Assembly (NCBI GenBank): GCA_019912965.1
Contig: JAIOHM010000175.1
Location: 1-64,000 of the forward strand
Direction: 5' to 3'
Source of the DNA: Anaerolineae bacterium
Lineage (GTDB): Bacteria; Chloroflexota; Anaerolineae; Aggregatilineales; Phototrophicaceae
Length of the DNA: 64,000 bases
Below are positions 16,302 through 24,680 of the stretch, piece after piece (positions within the stretch are counted from its first letter, which is position 1; the number at the start of each line of letters is the position of its first letter). Position numbers and translations under genes: made by a program. A model generated the notes under the pieces. It had not been told where the DNA came from and did no database searches. It worked only from the letters and a program-made list of their open reading frames with translations.

Positions 16302-17087
16302 TTATCCCTCGGTGATGGCTACATCAACGTTGATTCCCGCCGCGCGGAACTGCTCGACCATATCAATTGGGGCTTTTTCGGTGGTGATGATGCGGGACAT
16401 TTGCTGGGCAGGGGCGTAGGTGTAGGGTGACACCAATCCCCATTTGCTGCTATCGATTACAGCCACGACCTGCCGGCAGAGCGCCAGCATTGCCCGTTTG
16501 ATTTCAGCCTGTTCCGGGCTGATGTCGGTCAATCCAGCTTCCAACGACAGACCACGTGCGCTGAAGAAACCAATATTCAAATTGATGTCGGGCAGGCTGG
16601 TTGGATGCCCCACCAGCGAAAGCGAGTCGCGCCGCAGTTTGCCACCCGGCAGAATAACATTGATGCGTGGGCTATCCAGAAATACCTGTGCAGTCATCAG
16701 GCTGTTGGTAACGACGGTCAGGTTATCAAACCCTTTAAGAAATGGGGCGATGGCATAAGCAGTGGTGCTGGCATCCAGCGCGACGCCAAAATTGTCCTGC
16801 ACCAGCGCAGCAGCGGCTCTACCCATCGCTGTTTTTTCTGCCTGACTGACCTCGCGCCGGACATCGAAAGCCACTTCCGGTGCGGCGGGCATCAAGGTGC
16901 GGAGCATCGCCCCGCCGTAGGTGCGTTCGAGCAAGCCTTCTTCTTCTAACGCCCGCAAGTCCTGCCGGATGGTTACGGCGCTGACATTGAGTTTTTCACT
17001 CAACTCTTTGACAGATACGCGTCCGTGCCGTTTGAGGCTGTCTAAAATTGTGCGTCGTCGTTCTTCCAAAAAAAGTGTTTCGGTCAT
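16302..17087 (-). CDS. rhaR: DeoR-family regulator of rhamnose genes
   Basis: The 261-residue protein has the DeoR winged-helix N-terminus (ERRRTILDSLKRHGRVSVKE near residues 9-28, VSAVTIRQDLRALEEEGLLE near 35-54). The DeoRC sensor domain follows, with GVALDASTTAYAIAPFL, DNLTVVTNSLM and VIDSSKWG. DeoR proteins bind phosphosugar effectors and usually repress. Neighbouring rhamnose genes, divergent rhaI, and a repeated motif at both flanking promoters support it as the local regulator. A DeoR-type RhaR is known in rhizobial rhamnose loci. Confidence 0.88.
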   Translation of the reverse strand: MTETLFLEERRRTILDSLKRHGRVSVKELSEKLNVSAVTIRQDLRALEEEGLLERTYGGAMLRTLMPAAPEVAFDVRREVSQAEKTAMGRAAAALVQDNFGVALDASTTAYAIAPFLKGFDNLTVVTNSLMTAQVFLDSPRINVILPGGKLRRDSLSLVGHPTSLPDINLNIGFFSARGLSLEAGLTDISPEQAEIKRAMLALCRQVVAVIDSSKWGLVSPYTYAPAQQMSRIITTEKAPIDMVEQFRAAGINVDVAITEG

Positions 17088-17090
17088 AAT

Positions 17091-17148
17091 TTGACTCTCA
17101 CTCAGCCGAGATATAAACTGAAATTGAATGAAAAGAAAGAAAACAAAG
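17091..17148 (+). promoter_or_regulatory. rhaI promoter with the shared operator
   Basis: TTGACT (17091-17096) and TATAAA (17112-17117) are spaced 15 bp. The A-rich element after the -10 box contains GAAAGAAAAC at 17135-17144, identical to the one at the rhaEW promoter and at a similar distance from the -10. The regulator gene's own start lies at the other side of this 104-bp divergent gap. Confidence 0.7.
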
Positions 17149-17191
17149 CCGTAATTCCTATTGTACAGAAATTTTCTATAAAGGATAGCTT

Positions 17192-18409
17192 ATGCATTAC
17201 ACAAAGGCCGATTACGACCGTTTAGCCGAACAACTTGGCGCGCGCGGAGTCGATGTCGAGGCTGTCAAATCGAAACTCAAAACCCAGCATATCGAAACTC
17301 CTTCCTGGGGGTATGGCAACGGCGGTACACGCTTTAAGGTGTTCGCCTGGCCCGGTGCTGCCCGCAACATCTGGGACAAAATTCAGGACGCGGCTTATAT
17401 TCACCAGTTGTGCGGCATCGCTCCTTCGCTGGCTGTTCATATCCCGTGGGATAAAGTTGATGATTATGCCGCACTGGGTCAGTATGCCAAAGAACATGGC
17501 ATCAGCATCGGCGCGGTCAATCCAAATCTGTTTCAGGATGACCAGTATAAATTAGGCAGCGTTTGTAATCCATCGCCATCTGTGCGTGAAGAAGCGCTGG
17601 CGCACATGATCGAATGCTGCGAAATTATGCCGAAAGTAGGCAGTGATTTGCTCAGTTTGTGGTTTGCAGACGGGACCAATTATGCTGGACAGGACAGCAT
17701 GAGCGACCGCAAACGCCGGATGGAATCCGCGCTGATGGAAACCTGTAAATACCTTCCTGCGGGGTCGCGGATGCTGATTGAATACAAATTCTTTGAACCC
17801 GCTTTTTACCATACTGATCTTTCCGATTGGGGCACATCCTACGCGATGGCGCTGAAGTGCGGCCCACAGGCGCAGGTGTTGGTGGATACCGGGCATCATG
17901 CTCAGGGTACAAATATTGCCCATATTGTCTCATTCCTGCTGGACGAGGGACGTTTGGGCGGATTCCACCTCAATGCACGGCGTTACGCGGATGATGATCT
18001 GATCGTCGGCACCAATAATCCGTTTGAACTGTTTGAGATTTATGCTGAACTGGTGCAGGCGGGCGAGGGCGCAAAAGATGTGGCTTATATGATTGACCAG
18101 AGCCACAACATCGAGCCGAAACTGGAAGCCATGCTGCTCAGTGTTCTCAACTGTCAAACGGCTTATGCCAAAGCCCTGATTGTGGATTATGCAGGGTTGC
18201 GCCAGTTGCAGATGGCTGGAGATGTGCTGGGGGCGCAGCAAAAGTATGTTGAAGCCTTTGAAACCGATGTGCGCCCGCTGCTGATGCAGGTACGGACGGA
18301 AATGGATCGTCCGGTTGACCCGCTGTTCAGCCTTCGTGCCGATGGCTACGCCAAAAAAGTAGCCGAAGAACGTGGGCTTTCAGTTTCAGCAGGCAGCGCG
18401 ATTCAGTAA
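17192..18409 (+). CDS. rhaI: L-rhamnose isomerase (Pseudomonas stutzeri type)
   Basis: A 405-residue TIM-barrel isomerase that converts L-rhamnose to L-rhamnulose. Recognisable motifs are FKVFAWPGAARNIWDKI near residue 48, LIEYKFFEPAFYHTD near 195 with the metal Glu, VLVDTGHHAQGTNIAH near 230 with Asp and His, and GGFHLNARRYADDDL near 258 with further metal ligands. The length and motifs fit the P. stutzeri-type enzyme rather than E. coli RhaA. AAGGATAG lies 5 to 12 bases before the ATG. Its product feeds rhamnulokinase from the divergent cluster. Confidence 0.92.
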   Translation: MHYTKADYDRLAEQLGARGVDVEAVKSKLKTQHIETPSWGYGNGGTRFKVFAWPGAARNIWDKIQDAAYIHQLCGIAPSLAVHIPWDKVDDYAALGQYAKEHGISIGAVNPNLFQDDQYKLGSVCNPSPSVREEALAHMIECCEIMPKVGSDLLSLWFADGTNYAGQDSMSDRKRRMESALMETCKYLPAGSRMLIEYKFFEPAFYHTDLSDWGTSYAMALKCGPQAQVLVDTGHHAQGTNIAHIVSFLLDEGRLGGFHLNARRYADDDLIVGTNNPFELFEIYAELVQAGEGAKDVAYMIDQSHNIEPKLEAMLLSVLNCQTAYAKALIVDYAGLRQLQMAGDVLGAQQKYVEAFETDVRPLLMQVRTEMDRPVDPLFSLRADGYAKKVAEERGLSVSAGSAIQ

Positions 18410-18410
18410 T

Positions 18411-18437
18411 TGGTTATCAGTTTTCAGTGGTCGGTTT
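18411..18437. repeat. 7-bp-period repeat just after rhaI
   Basis: TCAG recurs at 18417 and 18424, with CGG continuing near 18432, directly after the rhaI stop. Only two or three units are seen, but the sequence matches the longer 7-bp blocks elsewhere. Confidence 0.5.
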
Positions 18438-18438
18438 G

Positions 18439-18466
18439 GGCGCATTCACAAAGATGCGCCTTTTTT
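18439..18466 (+). terminator. Intrinsic terminator of rhaI
   Basis: Stem GGCGCAT (18439-18445) and ATGCGCC (18454-18460) with loop TCACAAAG, followed by six T (18461-18466). It lies 30 bp after the rhaI stop. Confidence 0.88.
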
Positions 18467-18543
18467 ATTTCAGACCTTCATTAGCCGCTTGCAAGGCAGC
18501 AGTTATTCAATTGTCATAGATTGTAACTGCTATAAGGTTCTGT

Positions 18544-19617
18544 ATGTCTGCTTTTCTCCGCCGCAGCCTTCACGTTTACCGCGCTGCTTTTGTCCTTGTC
18601 GCCAGCATTTATGCCACAATGTTGATCACCTATTTAATGGTACGAATGGTGATAGGGGACGGTTTCTGGCGTGTATCGTTTATCAACACCTTTGCTCATT
18701 GGCTGTTGTTTCCGGTTTTCGTTTTACTGCCGCTGGCGCTCGTTCTGCGAACCCGCCGCGTTGTTTACGGACTGCTGCCTGTTTTCACGATAGCCACATT
18801 TTGGATTGTCCCGTATTTTCTGCCCAAATTTATGCCTTCGCCAGAAGGTACAGTATTTCGTGTTCTGACGCTGAATACACGTGCGCTGATCGCCAATATA
18901 CAGCCCGTTGAGCAATTTCTCGTTGAATCAGGCGCAGATGTTGTGCTGTTACAAGAAGTTAATGCAGTTAATGCCGCTTCCTTACTGCCTTCTCTGCACG
19001 CTATATACCCTTATCAATCGAATTGGTCGGATAAGCCTGTACAATCCGATAACCAGTTGCTCTCAAAATTCCCGATTGAATCCATCGACTATTTCGAATT
19101 GGGTTTGCCGGAAACACGCGCACCTATTCGTGCCATTCTGAATGTTAGTGGCGTGCAAGTCGCTGTTTACAATGTGCATTTGGATTGGCCGGGTGGTTAT
19201 GCGCGTCCTGCGCCATCTTTTCTGCGGGAAAAGTTCGAGAACAACTATATTCTTCGCAGTGCCCTCGGCTTTGATGATGCTGTTCGTAACCGGCAAATTA
19301 GTGCCTTGCTGGAAGTTCTGAAGTCCGAACCGCATCCTTTTGTGGTTGGCGGAGATTTCAATATGAGCGATTTTGCTGTGACTTATGGGCAAGTTGCTGC
19401 CCGCTTGCATGATTCATTTCGTGAGGGCGGTTGGGGGATGGGCGCAAGCTGGCCTGTTATGAGGATTTATGGGTTGCCGTCTTTTACGCCGCCGCTGGTA
19501 CGCATCGATTATTTATGGCACAACGATGGTCTGCGAACGATCAAAGCATGGCAGGGAACACCTGTTGGTTCGGATCATCTGCCGCTGATCGCCGAATTGG
19601 AACTGCTGGATTCGTGA
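18544..19617 (+). CDS. Membrane-anchored endonuclease/exonuclease/phosphatase-fold protein
   Basis: The 357-residue protein has three hydrophobic segments in the first 100 residues. The EEP catalytic domain follows: RVLTLNTRAL, DVVLLQEVNAVN (metal Glu), YNVHLDWPGG, FVVGGDFNMSD (Asp/Asn), and GSDHLPLIAELEL (catalytic His near the C-terminus). Members hydrolyse phosphodiester or phosphomonoester bonds, on nucleic acids or lipids. The substrate is unknown; membrane attachment suggests a surface role. It is an independent gene between two hairpins. Confidence 0.82.
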   Translation: MSAFLRRSLHVYRAAFVLVASIYATMLITYLMVRMVIGDGFWRVSFINTFAHWLLFPVFVLLPLALVLRTRRVVYGLLPVFTIATFWIVPYFLPKFMPSPEGTVFRVLTLNTRALIANIQPVEQFLVESGADVVLLQEVNAVNAASLLPSLHAIYPYQSNWSDKPVQSDNQLLSKFPIESIDYFELGLPETRAPIRAILNVSGVQVAVYNVHLDWPGGYARPAPSFLREKFENNYILRSALGFDDAVRNRQISALLEVLKSEPHPFVVGGDFNMSDFAVTYGQVAARLHDSFREGGWGMGASWPVMRIYGLPSFTPPLVRIDYLWHNDGLRTIKAWQGTPVGSDHLPLIAELELLDS

Positions 19618-19638
19618 GCCGGATCGGTTCGTATACAG

Positions 19639-19669
19639 CCAAACGCCCTCAGGGGATGAGGGCGTTTGG
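19639..19669 (+). terminator. Strong hairpin after the EEP gene
   Basis: CCAAACGCCCTC (19639-19650) pairs perfectly with GAGGGCGTTTGG (19658-19669), 12 bp, loop of 7. The closing bases make T-rich ends on both strands. It sits 22 bp after the EEP stop. Confidence 0.7.
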
Positions 19670-19927
19670 TATTCGGGGCAGCCTGTTCGGCAGATGGTGG
19701 GGGTCTCCTCTGCCGAACAACCCGACTATAGCACCCAAAAATGAATTTCAGCCTACGCGCAGCCTACGCAAAACCTACGGTGGCATTACAAGATGGTAAT
19801 CCTGTACCCCCGACTTAAATACCTTTTTTGACAACCAAACCGGATTCAAGCGGAGGCCGAATTGCGGAAATTAGCGAGTTAGCTATCATTAAAGGAAAAG
19901 ACCTGGCATCACACAGGAGTAACCCCT
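19670..19927. other. Intergenic region with hairpin and 11-bp repeats
   Basis: No gene is seen in this part of the 310-bp gap. An 11-bp inverted repeat pairs TGTTCGGCAGA (19684-19694) with TCTGCCGAACA (19719-19729). Three 11-bp units then follow at 19749, 19760 and 19771, sharing CCTACG. The stretch ends with an AGGAG-type site 6 to 11 bases before the next ATG. It may be the regulatory region of the gene at 19928. Confidence 0.55.
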
Positions 19928-20959
19928 ATGGTACGGCGTCTTCTCGTTATTTTGATCGCAGCAGTATTGGTTATCGGCGCACTCCCCGTTAGTGCCGGGA
20001 GCAGCGGCGCGGCTTTCGCGCTGGATTGTGTAGGCTTTAGCGGGACAGGTGGCGACATCCGGCTTGACCGGGATAACACCGGAACCGGGCGCGAGGCTTT
20101 TATCGTCAGTGCGACCGATGGCGCGGGCAACATCATTTACGAACCCAAAATCGACACGTTTTTCGTTGGCGGCACAGTATCTTTCGATAGTGCCGATGTC
20201 ATTCCCTGGACTCGCACCCCGCAGTACAATCCATTGACGTTGCGGGTGGTCAGCCAGGAAGGCAATGGTTTCAGTGAACAACTGGTGGCGCTGTCTACCG
20301 GGGCGTGCGAAGGGCTGTCTGGCTTGTCTGCACTGCCGGAAGGTATCTTCATTGTTGATGGCGACACGCTCACACTGGATACCGGGGTAGCCGTACCACT
20401 GGGTACAACTTCGGCCAGTTTGCCGCTGAACACGGTTCCACCACGCCCGGAAAACCCGGAAGAATTGACCGAATTGCTGGTGGGTTATTTGCTGGTCGAT
20501 ATTGATAACCTGACCCTGCGGACAGGTGACGGGCCGGAATATACTCGTGTGGGTATTGTGGATGGCGGTACAGTGCTGATTCCGTTGGGACGCAATCTGG
20601 ACTTTACATGGTGGTATGTGCAGGCGGGCGATGTGGTGGGTTGGGCGAAAGCCGAATTCCTGATCGCGCGCGGCGATCTAACGGATGTAGCAGTTGTCCC
20701 TTCCAATGGTGTGGTCAGCCCCCCGACATTGTTTGTTTACAGCGACCAGTTCATTCTGGCGTCACCCAGTGCACGGGCACTGCCGCTGTGCAAGATTGCG
20801 GGTAATCTGGAATATCTGGTGGTTGGGCGCGACCGTCCGATTGAATGGTACGAAGTACAGGCCACCTGCGATAATGCAGTCGCGCGCGGCTGGATTCGTG
20901 CCGATCTGGGCGCGATTCGCAATCCGGCAGAATTGTTCATTCCGGTCACAACCGACTAA
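19928..20959 (+). CDS. Secreted protein with SH3-like domain
   Basis: The 343-residue protein begins with a signal peptide (MVRRLLVILIAAVLVIGALP, cleavage near residue 23). The N-terminal part is beta-rich and unrecognised. A bacterial SH3 domain lies at about residues 185-245: LTLRTGDGPEYTRVGIVDGG, then WWYVQAGDVVGWAKAEFLIA. A second, more divergent SH3-like segment may follow at 255-330. Such domains bind peptidoglycan or other surface ligands. Function is unknown. It may be cotranscribed with the propeller gene downstream, though a hairpin separates them. Confidence 0.7.
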   Translation: MVRRLLVILIAAVLVIGALPVSAGSSGAAFALDCVGFSGTGGDIRLDRDNTGTGREAFIVSATDGAGNIIYEPKIDTFFVGGTVSFDSADVIPWTRTPQYNPLTLRVVSQEGNGFSEQLVALSTGACEGLSGLSALPEGIFIVDGDTLTLDTGVAVPLGTTSASLPLNTVPPRPENPEELTELLVGYLLVDIDNLTLRTGDGPEYTRVGIVDGGTVLIPLGRNLDFTWWYVQAGDVVGWAKAEFLIARGDLTDVAVVPSNGVVSPPTLFVYSDQFILASPSARALPLCKIAGNLEYLVVGRDRPIEWYEVQATCDNAVARGWIRADLGAIRNPAELFIPVTTD

Positions 20960-20972
20960 TTTTGAATTTTAT

Positions 20973-20993
20973 GGGAGGGTGCAAAACCCTCCC
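20973..20993 (+). terminator. Hairpin between SH3 and propeller genes
   Basis: GGGAGGGT (20973-20980) and ACCCTCCC (20986-20993) form a perfect 8-bp stem with loop GCAAA. It lacks a T-run, so it could be a weak terminator or an mRNA-protecting hairpin. A related hairpin is at 42199. Confidence 0.55.
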
Positions 20994-21013
20994 TCAAATC
21001 CTGAATAATCCCC

Positions 21014-22192
21014 ATGTTTCATCACTGGCGTAAATTGATTCTGCTGATTTTCCTGTGGATGCTGCCTGTGCAGGCGCAGGATTCGCTTCCTTTGGTTGGC
21101 CCACTGCTGGCGGTCAACACATCTGAACAGGATCAAATCCTGCTTTATGACATTGGTACTGGCACAACCCGTTCACTGAGTTTTGGCGATGGTTGGCACA
21201 TTCCATGGGGATTTACTGCTGGAGGCTGTCGTCTGGTTTATACGCTGAGCGATGGTTTGAACCCGGCACGAATGTACAGTGCTAATCTGGATGGCTCGAA
21301 TGCTGTCGAACTCGTCCAATACACCGAACTACCTGCCGCTGATTGGGGTGTTTGGGAACCGCAGCCTTCGCCAGATGGGAGCAAAATCGCTTTTACCTTT
21401 GTGCGGAGTGAACTGAACCCGGATGGCACACGCGACCGTACCTACCATATCGCGTGGGTCGCTTCGACAGGTGGCGTACCAGAGCTTTACAGCGCAACGG
21501 GTGATGAGCATGAACCGGAATGGTCGCCGGATGGCGCATGGCTGGCGTACATGTCGTACACCCGGCGTGTTCCGGGGTCAGATATTTATTCGACGGCGGC
21601 ACCTACACCGGAAGGCCAGCCCTATAACCCCGATGCAATGCTGCGCGAGGCCGATTTGTGGGTGGTCAGCACTGATGGACAGACCAAATATCGACTGACC
21701 GATTTCCCAACCGGGAGTGCCCGCGCCCCACGTTGGAGTCCCGATGGCACGTTAGTCGGATTTGCCTATTCGCCCAGCGGTGGCAATGACCAGTTCTGGA
21801 TGATCGCCAACGCTGAAGGGGCAATCCCGACGCAGTTGAGCTACGAATGGAATCTGATTCTCGATACCACATGGCTGCCAGACAGCACCGCTATGTTAAG
21901 CGCCGCCCGTGATTTTCAGGGGATTTCCGATAACCTGCTGTGGCGAATCCCGCTGATCGGTAATGCTGATACGGATGCGACTCGCTATTGGGCTGATCCC
22001 AATTTGGGTTATGCGGATTATCCCCGCTTCAGCCCGGATGGTCGTTGGCTGGTGCTGCGAAGCAGTTACGCTGTCGCGCTGATTGATTTAACGGCTGGAA
22101 CGTGGCGTTTGCTGGACTCATTAGGGCAGGGCAACACCCCGCCAATATGGAGTTCGGCGAATTTCGCGGGCGAAGCTGAGTGCCTAAAATAG
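21014..22192 (+). CDS. Secreted TolB/PD40-like beta-propeller
   Basis: The 392-residue protein has a signal peptide with expected cleavage at VQA|QDS. Repeated PD40/WD40-like units are clear: EPQPSPDGSKIAFTFVRSE, EPEWSPDGAWLAYMSYT, APRWSPDGTLVGFAYS and YPRFSPDGRWLVLRSS, about 60 to 70 residues apart. The fold is a periplasmic or exported propeller that likely binds protein or glycan partners. No catalytic motif is seen. Confidence 0.78.
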   Translation: MFHHWRKLILLIFLWMLPVQAQDSLPLVGPLLAVNTSEQDQILLYDIGTGTTRSLSFGDGWHIPWGFTAGGCRLVYTLSDGLNPARMYSANLDGSNAVELVQYTELPAADWGVWEPQPSPDGSKIAFTFVRSELNPDGTRDRTYHIAWVASTGGVPELYSATGDEHEPEWSPDGAWLAYMSYTRRVPGSDIYSTAAPTPEGQPYNPDAMLREADLWVVSTDGQTKYRLTDFPTGSARAPRWSPDGTLVGFAYSPSGGNDQFWMIANAEGAIPTQLSYEWNLILDTTWLPDSTAMLSAARDFQGISDNLLWRIPLIGNADTDATRYWADPNLGYADYPRFSPDGRWLVLRSSYAVALIDLTAGTWRLLDSLGQGNTPPIWSSANFAGEAECLK

Positions 22193-22233
22193 CCAGCAGT
22201 ACCTAAATGTGATTTGAAATATCACACGATTGT

Positions 22234-22249
22234 TGGTTATAGTTTGTAG
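22234..22249 (+). promoter_or_regulatory. Promoter of a probably leaderless sugar-phosphorylase mRNA
   Basis: TATAGT (22238-22243), preceded by TTGGT as in extended -10 promoters, ends just 6 bases before the ATG at 22250. Transcription would start at or next to the start codon, and no Shine-Dalgarno sequence exists in between. Confidence 0.6.
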
Positions 22250-23965
22250 ATGGATACAAAAACCCGGATTCAAAGCAAACTGACTACCCTTTATGGGCGC
22301 GAAACGGCAGATAAAGTTCTGCCTCGATTATTGGGCTTGATCGGTGATTCACCCGCGCCGCAGCCCCGCAAAAATCTCTCACTCACTGAACGCGATGTTG
22401 TCCTGATTACCTACGGCGATCAGGTATCCACGCCAGATGAGGCACCGTTGTGGACGCTGCACCACTTCCTGCGTCACACCATCCGCGATCACATCAATAC
22501 GGTTCACATCCTGCCGTTTTATCCCTACTCGTCAGATGATGGTTTTTCAGTTATCGACTATGAAGCGGTCAACCCTGCGCTGGGCACGTGGGATGATATA
22601 CATACCTTGCATCAGGATTTCCGCCTGATGTTCGATGCGGTGTTCAACCACATTTCGGCAGAGAGTGCGTGGTTTCAGGCCTTTCTGCGCGGCGAATTGC
22701 CCTATACCGATTATTTCGTCACCGTTGATCCATCGGTTGATCTGTCGCTCGTGCGTCGTCCCCGCGCCCTGCCGCTGCTGACCCCTTTCCAAACGTCGAT
22801 GGGTGAAAAGCATGTCTGGACGACCTTCAGCGATGACCAGATTGATCTCAATGCGGCTAATCCTGAAGTGCTGTTGGAACTGATTCGCATCCTGCTGTTT
22901 TATGTCCAGCAGGGCGCGGATTTGATTCGTTTAGATGCCATCGGCTTTTTGTGGAAAACCATCGGTACAAGTTGCATTCATCTTCCCGAAACCCATTTGA
23001 TCGTCCAGTTGATGCGCGATGTGCTGGATTTAGCCGCGCCGAACACTTTACTGGTCACGGAAACCAATGTTCCGCATGACGAGAATATTTCCTACTTTGG
23101 CGATGGGACGAATGAAGCGCAGATGGTGTATCAGTTTTCGTTACCGCCGTTGGTGCTGCATACTTTCCGCACAGGCGATACGCGGATGCTGACTCGCTGG
23201 GCGGAAACCATTCAGCGCCCCAGTGACCAAACCGCGTTTTTCAACTTCACGGCTTCGCATGATGGCATTGGTGTGCAGCCCGCGCGGGGTATCCTGCGCG
23301 ATGATGAAATCGATGCACTGGTTGATCTTGCCTCGGCACACGGCGGATTTGTCTCCTATAAAAACAACAGCGATGGTACACGCAGCCCTTATGAACTGAA
23401 CATCACCTATTTCGACGCCATCACCGATCCCGAAGTAACCGCCCAGAATCCGGCGGTAGCCACGCGGCGCTTCCTGTGTTCGCAGGCCATCATGCTTGCG
23501 TTTATGGGGGTACCCGGCATCTATTTCCACAGCCTGTTTGGCTCACGAAATTTTCATTGGGGTGTGGAGGGAACCGGGCGTTTTCGTACCATCAACCGTC
23601 AAAAGCTGGACTCTGATGCCTTGTTGGTTGAACTGAATGACTCCCATAGTTTGCGCGCACAGGTCTACAGCCAGTACCTTAATCTGCTGAATATTCGGAC
23701 GCGCGAACCTGCCTTTCACCCGGTTGGTGGGCAAACTGTTTTGAATCTCGGCGCGGCGGTCTTTGGCTTGGAGCGCACTTCGCCGGATGGTGAACATCGT
23801 GTTTTGGCACTGCATAACGTTCGTGGTGAACCGGTCGCCTTAATTCTGCCAAAGGGTCAGGGTGATGGCTGGCATGATCTGATTACCGACCGGCACTTTA
23901 CAGGTTCGCGCTTGATGCTCGGCCCATATCAGGTCGCATGGCTGAAATCGGAAAGCGGCGGATAA
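22250..23965 (+). CDS. GH13_18-type sugar phosphorylase
   Basis: The 571-residue alpha-amylase-superfamily protein resembles sucrose/glucosylglycerate phosphorylases. Catalytic motifs are DLIRLDAIGFLWK with nucleophile Asp229, LVTETNVPHDENI with acid/base Glu271, and TASHDGIG with Asp338. VHILPFYPYSSDDGFSVIDY near residue 85 is the family's first conserved region. The enzyme would transfer glucose from a glucoside to phosphate, giving glucose-1-phosphate. Which glucoside is used cannot be decided from sequence alone; glucosylglycerate is a reasonable candidate. No regulator is adjacent. Confidence 0.85.
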   Translation: MDTKTRIQSKLTTLYGRETADKVLPRLLGLIGDSPAPQPRKNLSLTERDVVLITYGDQVSTPDEAPLWTLHHFLRHTIRDHINTVHILPFYPYSSDDGFSVIDYEAVNPALGTWDDIHTLHQDFRLMFDAVFNHISAESAWFQAFLRGELPYTDYFVTVDPSVDLSLVRRPRALPLLTPFQTSMGEKHVWTTFSDDQIDLNAANPEVLLELIRILLFYVQQGADLIRLDAIGFLWKTIGTSCIHLPETHLIVQLMRDVLDLAAPNTLLVTETNVPHDENISYFGDGTNEAQMVYQFSLPPLVLHTFRTGDTRMLTRWAETIQRPSDQTAFFNFTASHDGIGVQPARGILRDDEIDALVDLASAHGGFVSYKNNSDGTRSPYELNITYFDAITDPEVTAQNPAVATRRFLCSQAIMLAFMGVPGIYFHSLFGSRNFHWGVEGTGRFRTINRQKLDSDALLVELNDSHSLRAQVYSQYLNLLNIRTREPAFHPVGGQTVLNLGAAVFGLERTSPDGEHRVLALHNVRGEPVALILPKGQGDGWHDLITDRHFTGSRLMLGPYQVAWLKSESGG

Positions 23966-24007
23966 ATGTTAAATCTATCGGCTGTTGCTTCCGTTTAAGA
24001 CGGCTGC

Positions 24008-24023
24008 TGGTATAATCAGCCCT
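24008..24023 (+). promoter_or_regulatory. Extended -10 promoter, psd mRNA probably leaderless
   Basis: TGGTATAAT (24008-24016) is a perfect extended -10 box. The ATG of psd at 24024 is 8 bases past its end, so little or no 5' leader can exist, and no Shine-Dalgarno sequence is seen. Confidence 0.65.
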
Positions 24024-24677
24024 ATGATGTTTATCCACCGTGAAGGTTATTCGACGCTCAAAAAGTTGGGGGTGGGACTGGGGGCGCTCTGTACGGGCGC
24101 ACTGCTGTTCCTGCCGCGTCCTTTGCTCCGCTGGGTTCTGTTGACCTCCATAATTATCTTCGGTTTTTTTACCCAATTTTTCCGCAATCCGATACGTCGC
24201 ACACCCGACAGTGACACCGCTATCATCGCCCCAGCCGATGGCACAATTGTCGCTATCGAACCCACTCACGAGAGTGAATATTTCCGCGATCAGCGCCTGA
24301 AAATCTCGATCTACATGTCCGCTTTGAATGTCCATCTGAATCGTGTTCCGGTGACGGGCAAAGTGGTCTACAATCGTTATCATCCCGGTCTGTATCTGGT
24401 CGCTTTTCATCCCAAATCCTCTGAACTCAATGAGCGTAATACCGTTGTGATCGAACGCAAAGATGGTCAACCGGTGCTGGTTCGACAGATTGCGGGGATT
24501 CTGGCGCGGCGTATCCGCTATTATCTGCGGGAAGGCCAGCCCGTTCGTGCCGGGGATGAATTAGGATTTATCAAATTTGGGTCGCGCTGTGATGTATTCC
24601 TGCCGCTGAATGCACAGGTGAAGGTTCGGCTTCAGGATAAGGTCAAGGGCGGCGAAAGTATTCTGGCGGAGATTTAA
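24024..24677 (+). CDS. psd: Phosphatidylserine decarboxylase, short archaeal-like type
   Basis: A 217-residue pro-enzyme, as short as the archaetidylserine-type decarboxylases. Two hydrophobic segments lie at residues 15-50. Conserved sites are IIAPADGTIVAIEP, SALNVHLNRVPVTG and, near the C-terminus, GFIKFGSRCDVFLP, where self-cleavage at Gly186-Ser187 makes the pyruvoyl group. It converts phosphatidylserine to phosphatidylethanolamine at the membrane. I chose ATG 24024 over an upstream in-frame codon because the promoter ends 8 bases before it. pssA follows after 3 bp. Confidence 0.9.
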   Translation: MMFIHREGYSTLKKLGVGLGALCTGALLFLPRPLLRWVLLTSIIIFGFFTQFFRNPIRRTPDSDTAIIAPADGTIVAIEPTHESEYFRDQRLKISIYMSALNVHLNRVPVTGKVVYNRYHPGLYLVAFHPKSSELNERNTVVIERKDGQPVLVRQIAGILARRIRYYLREGQPVRAGDELGFIKFGSRCDVFLPLNAQVKVRLQDKVKGGESILAEI

Positions 24678-24680
24678 ATT

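Noticed and set aside
17041..17191. Insertion sequence ends in the A-rich stretch
   Set aside because: No inverted terminal repeats, target duplication or transposase fragment; the stretch matches an operator at 16221.
19618..19927. Possible SRP, 6S or tmRNA gene
   Set aside because: I could not match any conserved core of these RNAs on either strand; only hairpins and short repeats are seen.
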